From assembly GCA_030448265.1 (NCBI GenBank), contig JAUJNG010000012.1:124001-188000 (forward strand): a stretch of 64,000 bases of DNA, in the 5' to 3' direction. A program made the translations under genes and the position numbers. This document shows positions 26,415-34,994 of the stretch, in pieces (position 1 is the first letter of the stretch; the number at the start of each line of letters is the position of its first letter). This DNA is from Abditibacterium sp. (GTDB lineage: Bacteria; Armatimonadota; Abditibacteriia; Abditibacteriales; Abditibacteriaceae). The notes beneath the pieces are model-generated. The model ran no database searches and was not told the origin of the DNA. It saw only the letters and a program-made list of their open reading frames with translations.

Positions 26415-26591
26415 TCTTGCTGCCCAGCGTAGCGCCTGCCGAGGTTTTGGAGGCGAACGCCGTCAACTGGATAGGACGACACCTTCACCTTTGGAAGCAG
26501 GACTTGAACCTCTATCGTGCACGGAGCGAGGGGGATCGTCAAAATTGCGGGCACATCCCGCGACACGGTGTCTCGCAGTGCTACACCTAAT

Positions 26592-26905
26592 CTCTGATTG
26601 AAACAGAACAGCAGATCATTTCGCGGCGCTCGCTGGAAAACGTGGTCAATAAATATCTGGAAAAGACCGGCTTCAAACGGCCTGGCGTTTCGTGCCACGG
26701 CCTGCGCCACACCTTTGCCACCCTCGCGCTGCACAACGGCGCCAAAGTCGAATACGTGCGCGACGAAATGGGCCATCGCCTCATGGACACCACCATGACC
26801 TACGTTCGCCTGCTCTCGCGCCGCCAGAACAGTGCCGCCGCTTTCATCGGCGCCGGCCTGCGCTTCGATGAAACCGAAAACATCTCGCCCAATGAGAGCA
26901 CCTGA
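26592..26905 (+). pseudogene. Tyrosine recombinase (phage integrase) C-terminal remnant
   Basis: The frame opens after a stop and reads IISRRSLENVVNKYLEKTGF, then CHGLRHTFATLALHNGAKVEYVRDEMGHRLMDTTMTYVRLL. This holds the second catalytic Arg (in HGLRHT), the GH motif and the tyrosine nucleophile (TYVRL). The N-terminal DNA-binding domain and the first catalytic Arg are absent, and the sequence upstream to 26414 has no matching frame. It is the last third of an XerC/phage-type integrase. It marks a former integration event and lies beside the nested palindrome at 26965-27298. Confidence 0.85.
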
Positions 26906-26964
26906 AGCAGTGGCAGATTCTCCGCGCGGCCCAGCGCCAGGTTTTAGGGGCACCAACACTTAAT

Positions 26965-27298
26965 GCGGTTCTCGTTTGAGTTGCTCCGCGCTGGTTGGTA
27001 GGGACAGGGCCTGCCATGTCCTTGGGGTGCTTCTTACGCTGTCGAAGGACGTGGCCTGCCACTTAATGTGTGACTTGTTTCGGCGAAAAAGCACGAAATC
27101 GCCGTCTGTTGTCATTCCGAGGAGCCTGCGACGAGGAATCAGCCGCAGTTGCGACCCACTTTTGCCCCAATGAGTGGAGAATGAGACTGATTCCTCGTCG
27201 TGCCTCCTCGGAATGACAGGCTCTCACGTTCAACAAAAAGTCACACATTAAGGGGCAGGCCATGTCCCTACCAACCTATCATTTCATTTGAGAACCGC
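26965..27298. repeat. Four-level nested palindrome, element C
   Basis: Successive inverted pairs lie inside one another: gcggttctc (26965-26973 and 27290-27298); ggttggtagggacagggcc and partner (26993-27015 and 27254-27276, one mismatch); taatgtgtgactt (27064-27076 with the complement ending at 27250); and gtcattccgaggagcc to gacgaggaatcag (27111-27142 and 27187-27217, one indel). The third pair is the outer arm of elements A and B. The 296 bp from 27299 to 27594 show no gene. Confidence 0.85.
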
Positions 27299-27594
27299 TT
27301 TAACTTCCAACTTCGAACAATGCGGGTTGTGCGAAGTTGAAAAATTGGGGGAGATTGGAGAGCCAGCGAAAACAACGGGCGAAAGACGAGGTGTAGCTTC
27401 TGATCCAAGATGTGCTATCTCAGGGGAGGGGCGGAGCAGCTTGTTCAACTGCTGTCCGTCAATTCTGCACTGCTCGCATAAAAAAGATTGACTCCGGTTG
27501 CGCCCATGTCACTCCGGCAGGATTGACAACCCGCCTTCCACTGCCGGAAATCAAAAAATCGCTGATTTGGTCCCTATCGGTGATCCTTGGTCTG

Positions 27595-28044
27595 CTACCT
27601 GGGAGCGAACGAAGGAGGCTGGCTCAATCGGTCGATCATCCTGTTATTGGGGCTGGCTTCTTCGGGTTTGTCTCTTTCGAGACGGTAGCTGTTGCTGTTC
27701 CAGTTGAAGTGTGCCATCGGACGGGCGCCCCGATAAACGGAGAGGATTTTGCGTCGCGGGTCTGCGCGCAAAGCGCCCGACGCCCAAAAGAACTCTTCAT
27801 GTTCGACGTAATACTGGCGCCACCCTCGATTTTGACTGTGGGCGTAAAAATGCACGTCATAGAAGTCGGGAAATCCCCTGTAAGTCTGTGTCAGATACGC
27901 CCTCGTGCCCTGAGGAAGAGTGATTTCGGCGATGAGAAGCGGTTGATTGAGGGGCGAGAAAGGCCGGAAAAAATAAAGCGGCGCGGCAATAAGGATGGTC
28001 GCTACGCACAATGTCACGATGGCTGATGTTTTCCACTTTCGCAT
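27595..28044 (-). CDS. Membrane-anchored hypothetical protein
   Basis: The 149-aa product is not recognised. The ATG at 28044 is preceded by GAGGAG at good spacing and starts MRKWKTSAIVTLCVATILIAAPLYFF, a single anchor or signal. The rest is a small globular domain rich in aromatic residues (FPDFYDVHFYAHSQNRGWRQYYVEHEEFFW) followed by FNWNSNSYRLERDKPEEA. An opposite-strand frame exists over the same bases, but it lacks a ribosome binding site and protein-like pattern. Neighbours (integrase remnant and palindrome) suggest an accessory gene. Confidence 0.6.
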   Translation of the reverse strand: MRKWKTSAIVTLCVATILIAAPLYFFRPFSPLNQPLLIAEITLPQGTRAYLTQTYRGFPDFYDVHFYAHSQNRGWRQYYVEHEEFFWASGALRADPRRKILSVYRGARPMAHFNWNSNSYRLERDKPEEASPNNRMIDRLSQPPSFAPR

Positions 28045-28310
28045 GGGGCTTCTCCTCTTTCCCAAGTGTAGAGCAGCGCCACGATATTTCGGCGTGACGT
28101 CCGCTCTGTCGCCCAGGTGAGCGAGGGGCTTTGGGAAGTGCCGCACGCCGGAATCGGGGCCTTTCGAGGTGACGGAAACAGACAAAACCTATTAAGATTA
28201 AGAGCATCGTTTCTCTCGTTCCATTGCAGCCTTTCGCGTGGCGTCGTGATTGAATCGAAGGTTTGGAAAAAGTTTAAATTTTGCAAGGCAAGGCCCCCAA
28301 ATAGATCGCT

Positions 28311-30422
28311 ATGAAAGCAGCGAAAACCACCCCCGACTTTGAGCAACCCACGCTCGCCGCGCCCCTGGACAGAGCGCTGGAGGCCGCCGCATTGAAAGAC
28401 GGCGTGGCGCCATCCGATGCGGTGCGCGTGACGTGGCGCGCCATCGTGCTGGGACTTTTGCTGTGCGTCGGATTGGCCGCGCTCAACGCCTGGATCGAGA
28501 CGGTGGCCAACGTGCATTTTCTGGGGGGCGTGCATCTGCCTCTGGGCGCGGTTTTCGTGCTGGGCGCGCTGATTCTGGGCGTCAACGGCGTCCTCAAAGC
28601 CGCGCGCCGCGTGCCGCTCGTGCCGCGCCCCTTTTCCGCCGCCGAACTGCTCACCATCTACGCGATGCTGCTTTTTGCGGCCATCGTTTCGACGCCAGGA
28701 ACCGAAACTTTTTTCCTCACCGTGGGAGCTGGCCTGTTCTATTTCGCGACGCGCGAAAATCGCTGGGCCGAGACGTTTTACTCTCATGTCCCGCCCCATT
28801 TCGCGCCTGGCTGGGACGGCGTGCGCTATCAGCGCGAGGTGATCGAGGGGCTTTACACCGGCGGAATTTCCTTCGCCGATGTGCCCTGGCACGCCTGGAT
28901 GCCAATGCTCATCTCCTGGAGCGTTTTTCTCTTTGGCTGCTACGCGACGCTGTTTTTCGCGTCGCTTTTGCTGCGCCGCCAGTGGATCGAAAACGAAGCG
29001 CTCACCTTTCCACTTATCGAACTGCCACTTCGCATGGTGGATGTGGACGAGCGCGATTCGCACCCGCCGGCGCGCGCCTTTTGGAGTGACCGCACGCTGT
29101 GGGCGGGCGCGGCCCTGGCTTTTACGCTCCATCTTTTGCGCGGCATGAGCAATTTTTACCCCGACTGGCCCATTATGGCCTCGTTTCAGGGCAACGCCTT
29201 CGGCCTCCAAATGACCGAAGGCCCGTGGCGCGCTCTGGGGACGTTGCAGGGCGAGTATTTTCTGGGCGCCATCGGCGTCGCTTATCTGCTCACGCGCGAG
29301 CTTTCGGGTTCGATGTGGATGTTCTTCTGGATCATGCAGTTTCAGCTCGTGGCGGCGGAAATGCTCGGTTTTCCCGTCGCCACCCTGCCCAAAGACAATT
29401 CCCAGGGACGCCCCCTCTTCATCACCTATCAGAGCATCGGCGGTTGGGCGATGCTCGCCGTCCTGTTGCTGTGGACGGCGCGCGGCCATCTCAAAATGAT
29501 GTTTCGCGCTGCCTGGAACCCGCGCTCCGCACTCCCCAATCCGCACTCCAACGAGCCGTTTTCGCCGCGCGTGGCGGTCGTCGGATTTGGGCTCAGCCTG
29601 CTCGGTTTGCTGGCGTGGTGCTGGTTCGCGGGCATGAATCCGCTCATCGCGGGCCTCTTTCTCGCCGTCTATGTGATGGCGAGCATCGTGCTGGCGCGCC
29701 TGGTGGTCGAGGGCGGCTTTATTTTCCCCCAACTGCCGTTTTCGCCGCTCGACTGGATGACGGGCGGACTGCTCGGCGCCTCGGTGATCGGAACCGGCGA
29801 CCTCACGCGCCTGGGATTTTTGCAGACCGTGCTTTTTTCCGACGCGCGCACCAATTTGCTGCCGGCGTGGCTCCACACCCTCAAAATCGCGCACGCGCAA
29901 AGTTTTTCGCCCCGCGACACGCGCCGCTTGATGCTGGCCGGTTTCGCCGCCGTGGTGTTGTCGCTCGCGGTCACGATTGGCGTTACGCTCACCGCTCTCT
30001 ACCGCAATGGCGCTTTGACCGCCTATTCGTGGTTCACGACAAAGGGGCCGCCAGGCACCTGGAACGGCACGGCCACGATGATTCGCACCAACGCAGCCCT
30101 CGATCCGCTCAACTGGAGCTGGTTTGCCATCGGCGCGGGCGTGGTGTGGGGCATTATGGCGCTGCGCTCGCGCCTGCTGTGGTTTTCGCTGCATCCTCTG
30201 GGCTACATCGTGGCGACGGGCTACCCGATTCGGCGCCTGTGGCTCTCGTTTTTCCTGGGCTGGCTGGTGAAAACCCTGGTGTTGAAATACGGCGGCAGCG
30301 ACTCGGCGCAGCGTCTGCGCCCCTTCATGATCGGCCTGATTCTGGGCAATGCGCTGGCGATGGTGTTCTGGATGATCGCGGGGTATTTCCTCGGCGGCCA
30401 AATCCAGTATTGGCCCGCCTAA
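28311..30422 (+). CDS. Large OPT-like membrane protein (DUF6784/DUF6785-like), copy 2
   Basis: The 703-aa protein is a paralog of the one at 10420-12438. Shared landmarks include the opening HLPLGAVFVL segment (HMPAGAIAVL in copy 1), TPGTETFF in place of GRGAENFF, WIENEALTFPLIELPLRM, a YQSIGG segment, and a closing FSLHPLGYIVATGYPIRRLWLSFFLGWL followed by a YGGSDS loop. It has about a dozen hydrophobic segments. The N-terminal 45 residues are polar and cytoplasmic-looking. It lies upstream of a CBM9-like protein, NagA and an SGNH hydrolase, hinting at uptake of amino-sugar-containing material. Transport is inferred, not shown. Confidence 0.75.
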   Translation: MKAAKTTPDFEQPTLAAPLDRALEAAALKDGVAPSDAVRVTWRAIVLGLLLCVGLAALNAWIETVANVHFLGGVHLPLGAVFVLGALILGVNGVLKAARRVPLVPRPFSAAELLTIYAMLLFAAIVSTPGTETFFLTVGAGLFYFATRENRWAETFYSHVPPHFAPGWDGVRYQREVIEGLYTGGISFADVPWHAWMPMLISWSVFLFGCYATLFFASLLLRRQWIENEALTFPLIELPLRMVDVDERDSHPPARAFWSDRTLWAGAALAFTLHLLRGMSNFYPDWPIMASFQGNAFGLQMTEGPWRALGTLQGEYFLGAIGVAYLLTRELSGSMWMFFWIMQFQLVAAEMLGFPVATLPKDNSQGRPLFITYQSIGGWAMLAVLLLWTARGHLKMMFRAAWNPRSALPNPHSNEPFSPRVAVVGFGLSLLGLLAWCWFAGMNPLIAGLFLAVYVMASIVLARLVVEGGFIFPQLPFSPLDWMTGGLLGASVIGTGDLTRLGFLQTVLFSDARTNLLPAWLHTLKIAHAQSFSPRDTRRLMLAGFAAVVLSLAVTIGVTLTALYRNGALTAYSWFTTKGPPGTWNGTATMIRTNAALDPLNWSWFAIGAGVVWGIMALRSRLLWFSLHPLGYIVATGYPIRRLWLSFFLGWLVKTLVLKYGGSDSAQRLRPFMIGLILGNALAMVFWMIAGYFLGGQIQYWPA

Positions 30423-30527
30423 AAATATGGAAATCTCTCGCTATCGAAAAAACGCCTCCTCCGGTTTGGCCCAAGGGAGCAACGGCAACAGCGCAATGCT
30501 GAAAATCGAGGGCATCGCGGTGACGCG

Positions 30528-31190
30528 ATGACGCCGCAAAAAACCGAACCGGTCGCGCTTGAACCGGTCGCGCTTAAACCGTTGCCCGTTTTCGCGCCCG
30601 ACGATTGGCAGTCGGTTGAAAAGGCGTTCGCGGGGGCCGCGCGCTGCGAATTCGCTCAGGCCTGGCTTGAGACGCCCGAAGCGGCGTTTTTGCCCGCGAC
30701 GGCGCGATTGGGATGGCGCGGCGATGCGCTGTGGATTTACGCCACCTTGCACGATGCGGATATTTTCAACACGGCGACAACGCCCAATCAGGCGACCTGG
30801 ACGACGGGCGATGTTTTCGAAATTTTCCTGCGTCCTTTGGGCCAAAACGCGTATTTTGAGTTGCACGTCACACCCGAAAACCAGACCCTGCAACTGCGTT
30901 TTCCCGACGCGCAGGCGCTGAGCGGAGGCCGCACCTGGAGCGACTTTCTCGTGGCGCCACTGCTGTTTTCGAGTCATACGCTCGTGGAAGACGGGCAATG
31001 GCGTGTTCTGGTCGAAATCCCGCTGCCAAACATCGCGGAAAGCGCCGGTTCGCAGCGTGAATGGGCGTTTTCGCTCTCGCGCTACGACGCGACGCGCGGG
31101 CAGGAAAAGCCGGTGATTTCCTCGACCTCGCCGCATCGAGTGCCGAAATTTCACCGCCAAGAGGAATGGGGCCATTTGGTGATTCGATAA
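30528..31190 (+). CDS. CBM9/DOMON-like sugar-binding domain protein
   Basis: The 220-aa protein resembles family 9 carbohydrate-binding (DOMON-like) beta-sandwiches. ARLGWRGDALWIYATLHDADIFN, TTGDVFEIFLRPLGQNAYFELHVTPENQTLQLRFP and GQWRVLVEIPLPNI are the standard strands, where tryptophans and acidic residues bind sugar and calcium. No signal peptide is visible, so it is predicted cytoplasmic, which is unusual for a CBM. Its N-terminus contains a 15-bp tandem duplication encoding EPVAL twice. It sits between the large membrane protein and nagA. Confidence 0.78.
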   Translation: MTPQKTEPVALEPVALKPLPVFAPDDWQSVEKAFAGAARCEFAQAWLETPEAAFLPATARLGWRGDALWIYATLHDADIFNTATTPNQATWTTGDVFEIFLRPLGQNAYFELHVTPENQTLQLRFPDAQALSGGRTWSDFLVAPLLFSSHTLVEDGQWRVLVEIPLPNIAESAGSQREWAFSLSRYDATRGQEKPVISSTSPHRVPKFHRQEEWGHLVIR

Positions 31191-31194
31191 ACGG

Positions 31195-31266
31195 CAGAGG
31201 CGCAGAGGGTGGCAAGAAAACAAAAACAGGTTTCCCCCACTTTTTCTCTGTGTCTCTGCGCCTCTG
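31195..31266. repeat. Inverted repeat with cagaggcgcagag arms
   Basis: The 13-bp arms cagaggcgcagag (31195-31207) and ctctgcgcctctg (31254-31266) are exactly complementary, and weaker pairing continues outward. It is related to the 'cagagacac' repeats at 45970-46086, 50331-50408 and 62715-62798. Confidence 0.75.
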
Positions 31267-31325
31267 TGGTTCATTCACTTAGCCGGCTCTTTCGATAGGC
31301 CCACCACGCCATTTTTGCGTTCATC

Positions 31326-32264
31326 ATGAGCGATTTTTTCGATTTGCAGGTCAACGGCTACGGCGGCGTCGATTTCAACCAGGACGCGCTTTCGCCCGAC
31401 GATTTGCATCTTGCGTGCGAGCGCCTCAAAAACGACGGCGTGAGCGGCATTCTGGCGACCGTCATTTCGGAAAAATTGGAAGTGATGCAGGCGCGCTTGT
31501 CCACTCTGGCGCGCCTGCGCGAAGCTGATGCCTTGGCGCGCGAGATGATCGCCGGAATTCACATCGAAGGGCCTTTTTTGAACGAAACGGCGGGTTATCG
31601 CGGCGCGCACCCGCTCGACGCAATGCGACGGGCCGATATCGATGCGATGAAACGGCTTGTGGGCGCCGCGCAGGGTTTGACCAGGCTCGTCACGCTGGCA
31701 CCCGAACGCGACGCGGGGTTGCGGGTGACGCGAATGCTGTGCGAAGCGGGCATCGTGGTCGCGGCGGGGCACTGCGACCCCAGTTTGGACAAACTCGAAG
31801 CGGCCATTGACGCGGGTTTGAGTCTGTGGACGCATCTGGGCAACGGCTGCCCGATGAATTTGCCGCGCCACGACAACATCATTCAGCGCGCGCTGAGTCT
31901 GAGCGAGCGTTTGTGGCTCTGCTTCATCGCCGACGGCGTTCACGTCCCGTTTTTCGCCTTAAAAAACTATCTGCGCGCGGCGGGCGTAGAACGCTGCATC
32001 ATCGTGACGGACGCGATTGCGCCCGCCAGTCTGGGGCCAGGGCACTACACGCTGGGGCGCTGGAAACTCGATATCGGGCCCGATATGGTGGCGCGCGCGC
32101 CCGACGGCTCGCATCTGGTGGGCGCGGCCATCACCATGCGCCACAGCGCCGCCAATCTGCAAGAACATCTGGGCCTGTCGCGCGCTCAAATCGAGGCCCT
32201 GACCATCATCAATCCGCGTCGCGCCCTCGCCCTGGGCCAAGGACGCGCCATTTCACCATCATGA
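31326..32264 (+). CDS. nagA: N-acetylglucosamine-6-phosphate deacetylase
   Basis: The 312-aa enzyme should convert GlcNAc-6-phosphate to GlcN-6-phosphate and acetate in the cytoplasm. It has the amidohydrolase signatures in order: DLQVNGYGGVDFN, HIEGPFLN, AAGHCDPS, THLGNGCPMN, IADGVHVP and VTDAIAPAS (catalytic Asp). The length is a little short of typical NagA because the N-terminal beta-sandwich is reduced to a few residues before the barrel. Its 3' end overlaps the next gene by four bases (ATGA), so the two are translationally coupled. Together with the NamZ fusion it fits recycling of cell-wall amino sugars. Confidence 0.9.
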   Translation: MSDFFDLQVNGYGGVDFNQDALSPDDLHLACERLKNDGVSGILATVISEKLEVMQARLSTLARLREADALAREMIAGIHIEGPFLNETAGYRGAHPLDAMRRADIDAMKRLVGAAQGLTRLVTLAPERDAGLRVTRMLCEAGIVVAAGHCDPSLDKLEAAIDAGLSLWTHLGNGCPMNLPRHDNIIQRALSLSERLWLCFIADGVHVPFFALKNYLRAAGVERCIIVTDAIAPASLGPGHYTLGRWKLDIGPDMVARAPDGSHLVGAAITMRHSAANLQEHLGLSRAQIEALTIINPRRALALGQGRAISPS

Positions 32265-33034
32265 ACCGATTTCCCTCGGGCCCGCCGCTCCTTTATCTGG
32301 CCAGTGCCGGACTCCTCTTTTTCTGCCTTTCTTCGCGCGCGCAGACGCCGGCTTCTGCTCCGGCTGTTTCTGCCCCTTCTGCCGCGCAACAGCAAAAACC
32401 GCTGCAATCTTATCCAGAGCGCGCCGAGGTGTGGGAAAAAACCATCGCCGATATCGAGGCGCGCGACAAAACCGGCGCCGCGCCGTCTCTGGGCGCGATT
32501 CTTTTCATCGGAAGTTCGAGCATCAAGGGCTGGAAAAGCCTGGCCGCTGATTTCCCTGGCCTGCCGGTCTTCAATCGCGGCTTTGGCGGCTCGCAGATTC
32601 AGGACTCGACTTATTACGCGGGCCGGATTCTGCTGCCGTTCCAGCCGCGCACCGTGGTTTTCTACGCGGGCGACAACGATATCGCGGCGGGACACACTCA
32701 CGAACAGGTGGTTGGCGATTTTCAGACCTTCGCTTTCAAAGTGCGCGCCGCGCTGCCGGACGCCAAAATCATCTTTCTGGCCATCAAACCCAGCCCCTCG
32801 CGCTGGAAATTGCAGCCGCGCATCGTGGCGGCGAATCGCGCCATCGCGGGGTGGATGGCCTCGCAGCCCAACATGGCCTTCGTCGATGTTCACACGCCGA
32901 TGCTCGGCCCTGACGGGCAGCCGCGAAAGGAACTTTTCATTGGCGACGGCCTGCACATGACCCCCACAGGCTACAGGCTGTGGACGAGCCTTCTCGCGCC
33001 GCACCTGAAAGCAGCCGCGAAAAAGGCGCCATGA
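32261..33034 (+). CDS. Secreted SGNH/GDSL hydrolase
   Basis: The 257-aa protein starts at the ATG overlapping the nagA stop. It has a signal peptide (PPLLYLASAGLLFFCLSSRAQ) and a short Ala/Pro/Ser linker. Block I is ILFIGSSSIKGW (nucleophile serine), then the glycine block NRGFGGSQ, block III AGDNDI, and block V GDGLHMTPTGY with the Asp-His pair. Family members are esterases or lipases, often deacetylating sugars. Coupling to a deacetylase gene and to sugar-binding proteins suggests a carbohydrate esterase acting outside the cytoplasm. Confidence 0.88.
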   Translation: MNRFPSGPPLLYLASAGLLFFCLSSRAQTPASAPAVSAPSAAQQQKPLQSYPERAEVWEKTIADIEARDKTGAAPSLGAILFIGSSSIKGWKSLAADFPGLPVFNRGFGGSQIQDSTYYAGRILLPFQPRTVVFYAGDNDIAAGHTHEQVVGDFQTFAFKVRAALPDAKIIFLAIKPSPSRWKLQPRIVAANRAIAGWMASQPNMAFVDVHTPMLGPDGQPRKELFIGDGLHMTPTGYRLWTSLLAPHLKAAAKKAP

Positions 33035-33082
33035 AACCCGATTTCCTGCCGATTTGGTGCAGCATTGATGTGGCGGCGGAGT

Positions 33083-33205
33083 TCAAGTGGAAAGAGCTTT
33101 TTCCAGCAATTCACGCACGATCACAGCGATGCTGCGTTTTTCTTCGACCACTTTCAGTTTCAGTCTTTTGTGTAGGGATTTATCGATGTCCACATTGAAG
33201 CGCAC
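33083..33205 (-). CDS. Small ParG/CopG-like ribbon-helix-helix protein
   Basis: A 40-aa protein starts at GTG (33203-33205), with AAGGAGG 5 nt upstream. It reads RFNVDIDKSLHKRLKLKVV and then EEKRSIAVIVRELLEKALST, the ribbon plus two helices of a CopG/ParG-type DNA-binding protein. In intact loci such a gene follows a ParA gene like the one broken at 35384-36011. Here the pair is separated by the acyltransferase insertion, and the first codons with the ribosome binding site are present twice (see 33189-33260 and 34995-35066). Confidence 0.72.
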   Translation of the reverse strand: MRFNVDIDKSLHKRLKLKVVEEKRSIAVIVRELLEKALST

Positions 33206-33260
33206 CGTGTCCTCCTTGAGATCTGAAAGTGAAACACTCGGTTGTTGAGCGCTGGGCCGT
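33189..33260. repeat. 72-bp direct repeat, copy 1
   Basis: This stretch is identical over 72 bp to 34995-35066. It covers the first six codons, ribosome binding site and upstream leader of the ribbon-helix-helix gene. Similarity continues imperfectly for about ten more bases. Confidence 0.95.
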
Positions 33261-33269
33261 TCGGCCTAA

Positions 33270-33592
33270 GAGTCTGTGCTCAAAGAGAGTGATGAGCGAA
33301 ACTGCAGTTTATGAAGCGCCGATAGGAGACAGATTTGAGCGATGGGCAGTGGGAAGAAGTGCGTCCTTTGGTGGAAGCGACGACTGGACGCAAAGCGCGT
33401 GTGAGCCGCCGCGAGATCGTGACTGCGATTCTTTAGGTGGCCCGCACCGACTGCCAGTGGCGCCTGTTGCCCTCCGACTTCCCCAACTGGAGCACGGTTT
33501 ACTCTGGGCCATGGCCGACAAGATGCTCCACACGCTGGCTCCCGACTGGTGATTCAATAGCACAACTCATTATTCCTTTTGAGCACAGACTC
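33270..33592 (+). mobile_element. IS5-type miniature element
   Basis: Perfect 15-bp terminal inverted repeats, gagtctgtgctcaaa (33270-33284) and its complement (33578-33592), bound 323 bp. Inside, one frame reads LSDGQWEEVRPLVEATTGRK and RREIVTAIL, then a stop, then [22 protein letters not shown]. This is the N-terminal domain of IS5-family transposases with the catalytic part deleted. The flanking TAA and TGA only loosely fit a 3-bp target duplication. Confidence 0.85.
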
Positions 33593-33643
33593 TGAGTGAA
33601 GGGCACGGTTTTTTCGTGTCTGATTATGCGAAGTATCGCTTAT

Positions 33644-33805
33644 GGTAAATTTGCTAAAAGCGATTAGCCCGAACAAAAAATGTCCAATCTTCATCGACTC
33701 CACACGCGCAAAGCAGAGCTTCTCAAAGCGCAAATTTGCGCTTTGTTCACTGCGTTAGCTCCACACGCACGAGGTTTGAACAACCTTTGGTAAATTTGCC
33801 AAAGG
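33644..33805. promoter_or_regulatory. Three AAATTT-centred palindromic sites
   Basis: The sites are ggtaaatttgc (33644-33654); the perfect 22-bp palindrome caaagcgcaaatttgcgctt plus tg (33724-33745); and cctttgg-taaatttg-ccaaagg (33784-33805). All share aaatttgc. They lie between the miniature element and the acyltransferase gene, and could be operators or centromere-like sites of the old partition locus. The rest of 33593-33855 holds no gene. Confidence 0.5.
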
Positions 33806-33855
33806 TCGTTTTGAGTCCACTTTGCGGGCGTCAGCGAGAGTATTAGAAGGAAATT

Positions 33856-34983
33856 TTGAAGAAAATCAGTAATACCTCGAACAACGCGCCAACAGAGCAG
33901 CGATTTCTTTTTGTGGATGCACTGCGTGGCATAGCAGCTTTAGCTATTGTAATACGGCACTCTTTGCATATCTTTCCAGGGATGAAGGATTTGATGCCTT
34001 CAATGCTTGAAGGCTTGATCAGCCTTCAATTTTTTAAAGTTACAATTTTCTTTGTCTTAGGTGGCTTCGTCGTTACTCACTCGCTGCGGAAAGTTCCTCC
34101 CGCAGCTACAAGCCTAACCAATTATATTTTCCGCCGCCAAGTGCGACTCGATTTTCCTTATTGGGTGACCCTTGTGCTGACTGTCATCGTAATCTATTTT
34201 CCGCCATATGGTGAACGCTATTATGATCCCCCTTCTTGGAGAGCAATAGTAGTGAACTTCGTCTATTTACAGAATATCCTGCATGCCTGGGCCATAGTTG
34301 GTGTCGCTTGGACACTATGCTTACAAGTTCAGTTTTACTTATTTTTCGTATTGCTCATTGGATTGCAGGGTTTTGTGAATCGAGTCAAGATTGATCTCGA
34401 AAAGCGCTGGAATAGCATGGCCTGGGTATTGTTGATAACGGGGTTACTCTTTCCAGTTTTGATTACTAATGACCATGGTGGATGGTTTCTATTCTGGTGG
34501 TCTTACTTTGCTATAGGCTGTCTCAGTTACCTCGCAGTCCAAAATTTGACCTCGCCATGGAGTGTCATCGCCTTAGGGATAGGGATGATGGGACACGACA
34601 TTATGCGAGTCTTGATTCTTGGGCCTGCTCCTCCAACCACGTTGCAAGACTGGTGTAACCAGCTAAAGTCCTTTTTCTTAGCGGGCCCTATGATCGCACT
34701 CCTGCTATTGGAGGCAGGAAGGCGCCAAGGGTTAGAGCGTTGGGGGAATCAGAAAATTTTGCTCTTCCTATCGCGTATTTCTTACAGCCTTTACTTGACC
34801 CACTTACAGGTTATGGGCCTATTTTACGGCCTGTTTGCTGCCCAGCAAAAATCACCCTTCATCCAAAGCGTGGTTTGGCTCACAGGAATAGGAATAGCCA
34901 TCATTTTCGCTTGCGTAATGCATCATTTTGTTGAGAAACCTGCGATAACACTGGCACGAAAACTCAAAAACTTTGCCACCTAA
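33856..34983 (+). CDS. Acyltransferase 3 family membrane protein
   Basis: The 375-aa protein is an OafA/YrhL-type membrane acyltransferase. RFLFVDALRGIAALAIVIRHS is the family's first-helix signature with the catalytic histidine. The Arg-rich FRRQVRLDFPYW is the second conserved region, and SRISYSLYLTHL marks a late helix. It has about ten membrane segments. Such enzymes O-acetylate or otherwise acylate polysaccharides and lipids. AGAAGGAAA precedes a TTG start. Base composition is clearly more AT-rich than the neighbours, and 72-bp direct repeats bracket the region, so horizontal acquisition is likely. Confidence 0.9.
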   Translation: MKKISNTSNNAPTEQRFLFVDALRGIAALAIVIRHSLHIFPGMKDLMPSMLEGLISLQFFKVTIFFVLGGFVVTHSLRKVPPAATSLTNYIFRRQVRLDFPYWVTLVLTVIVIYFPPYGERYYDPPSWRAIVVNFVYLQNILHAWAIVGVAWTLCLQVQFYLFFVLLIGLQGFVNRVKIDLEKRWNSMAWVLLITGLLFPVLITNDHGGWFLFWWSYFAIGCLSYLAVQNLTSPWSVIALGIGMMGHDIMRVLILGPAPPTTLQDWCNQLKSFFLAGPMIALLLLEAGRRQGLERWGNQKILLFLSRISYSLYLTHLQVMGLFYGLFAAQQKSPFIQSVVWLTGIGIAIIFACVMHHFVEKPAITLARKLKNFAT

Positions 34984-34994
34984 AGTGACCTGTA

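Noticed and set aside
26480-26560. Minus-strand sequence with a tRNA-like T-arm (ggttcaagtcc)
   Set aside because: The T-stem pairs poorly, and no D-arm, anticodon arm or acceptor stem fits around it. It may be a decayed attachment site by the integrase remnant, but this is not supportable.
27412-28026. 204-aa open frame on the plus strand
   Set aside because: The opposite strand has a good ribosome binding site, a membrane anchor and a coherent protein (27595-28044).
30548-30580. Tandem 15-bp duplication encoding EPVAL twice
   Set aside because: It is a single short in-frame duplication at a protein terminus with no sign of variability or function.
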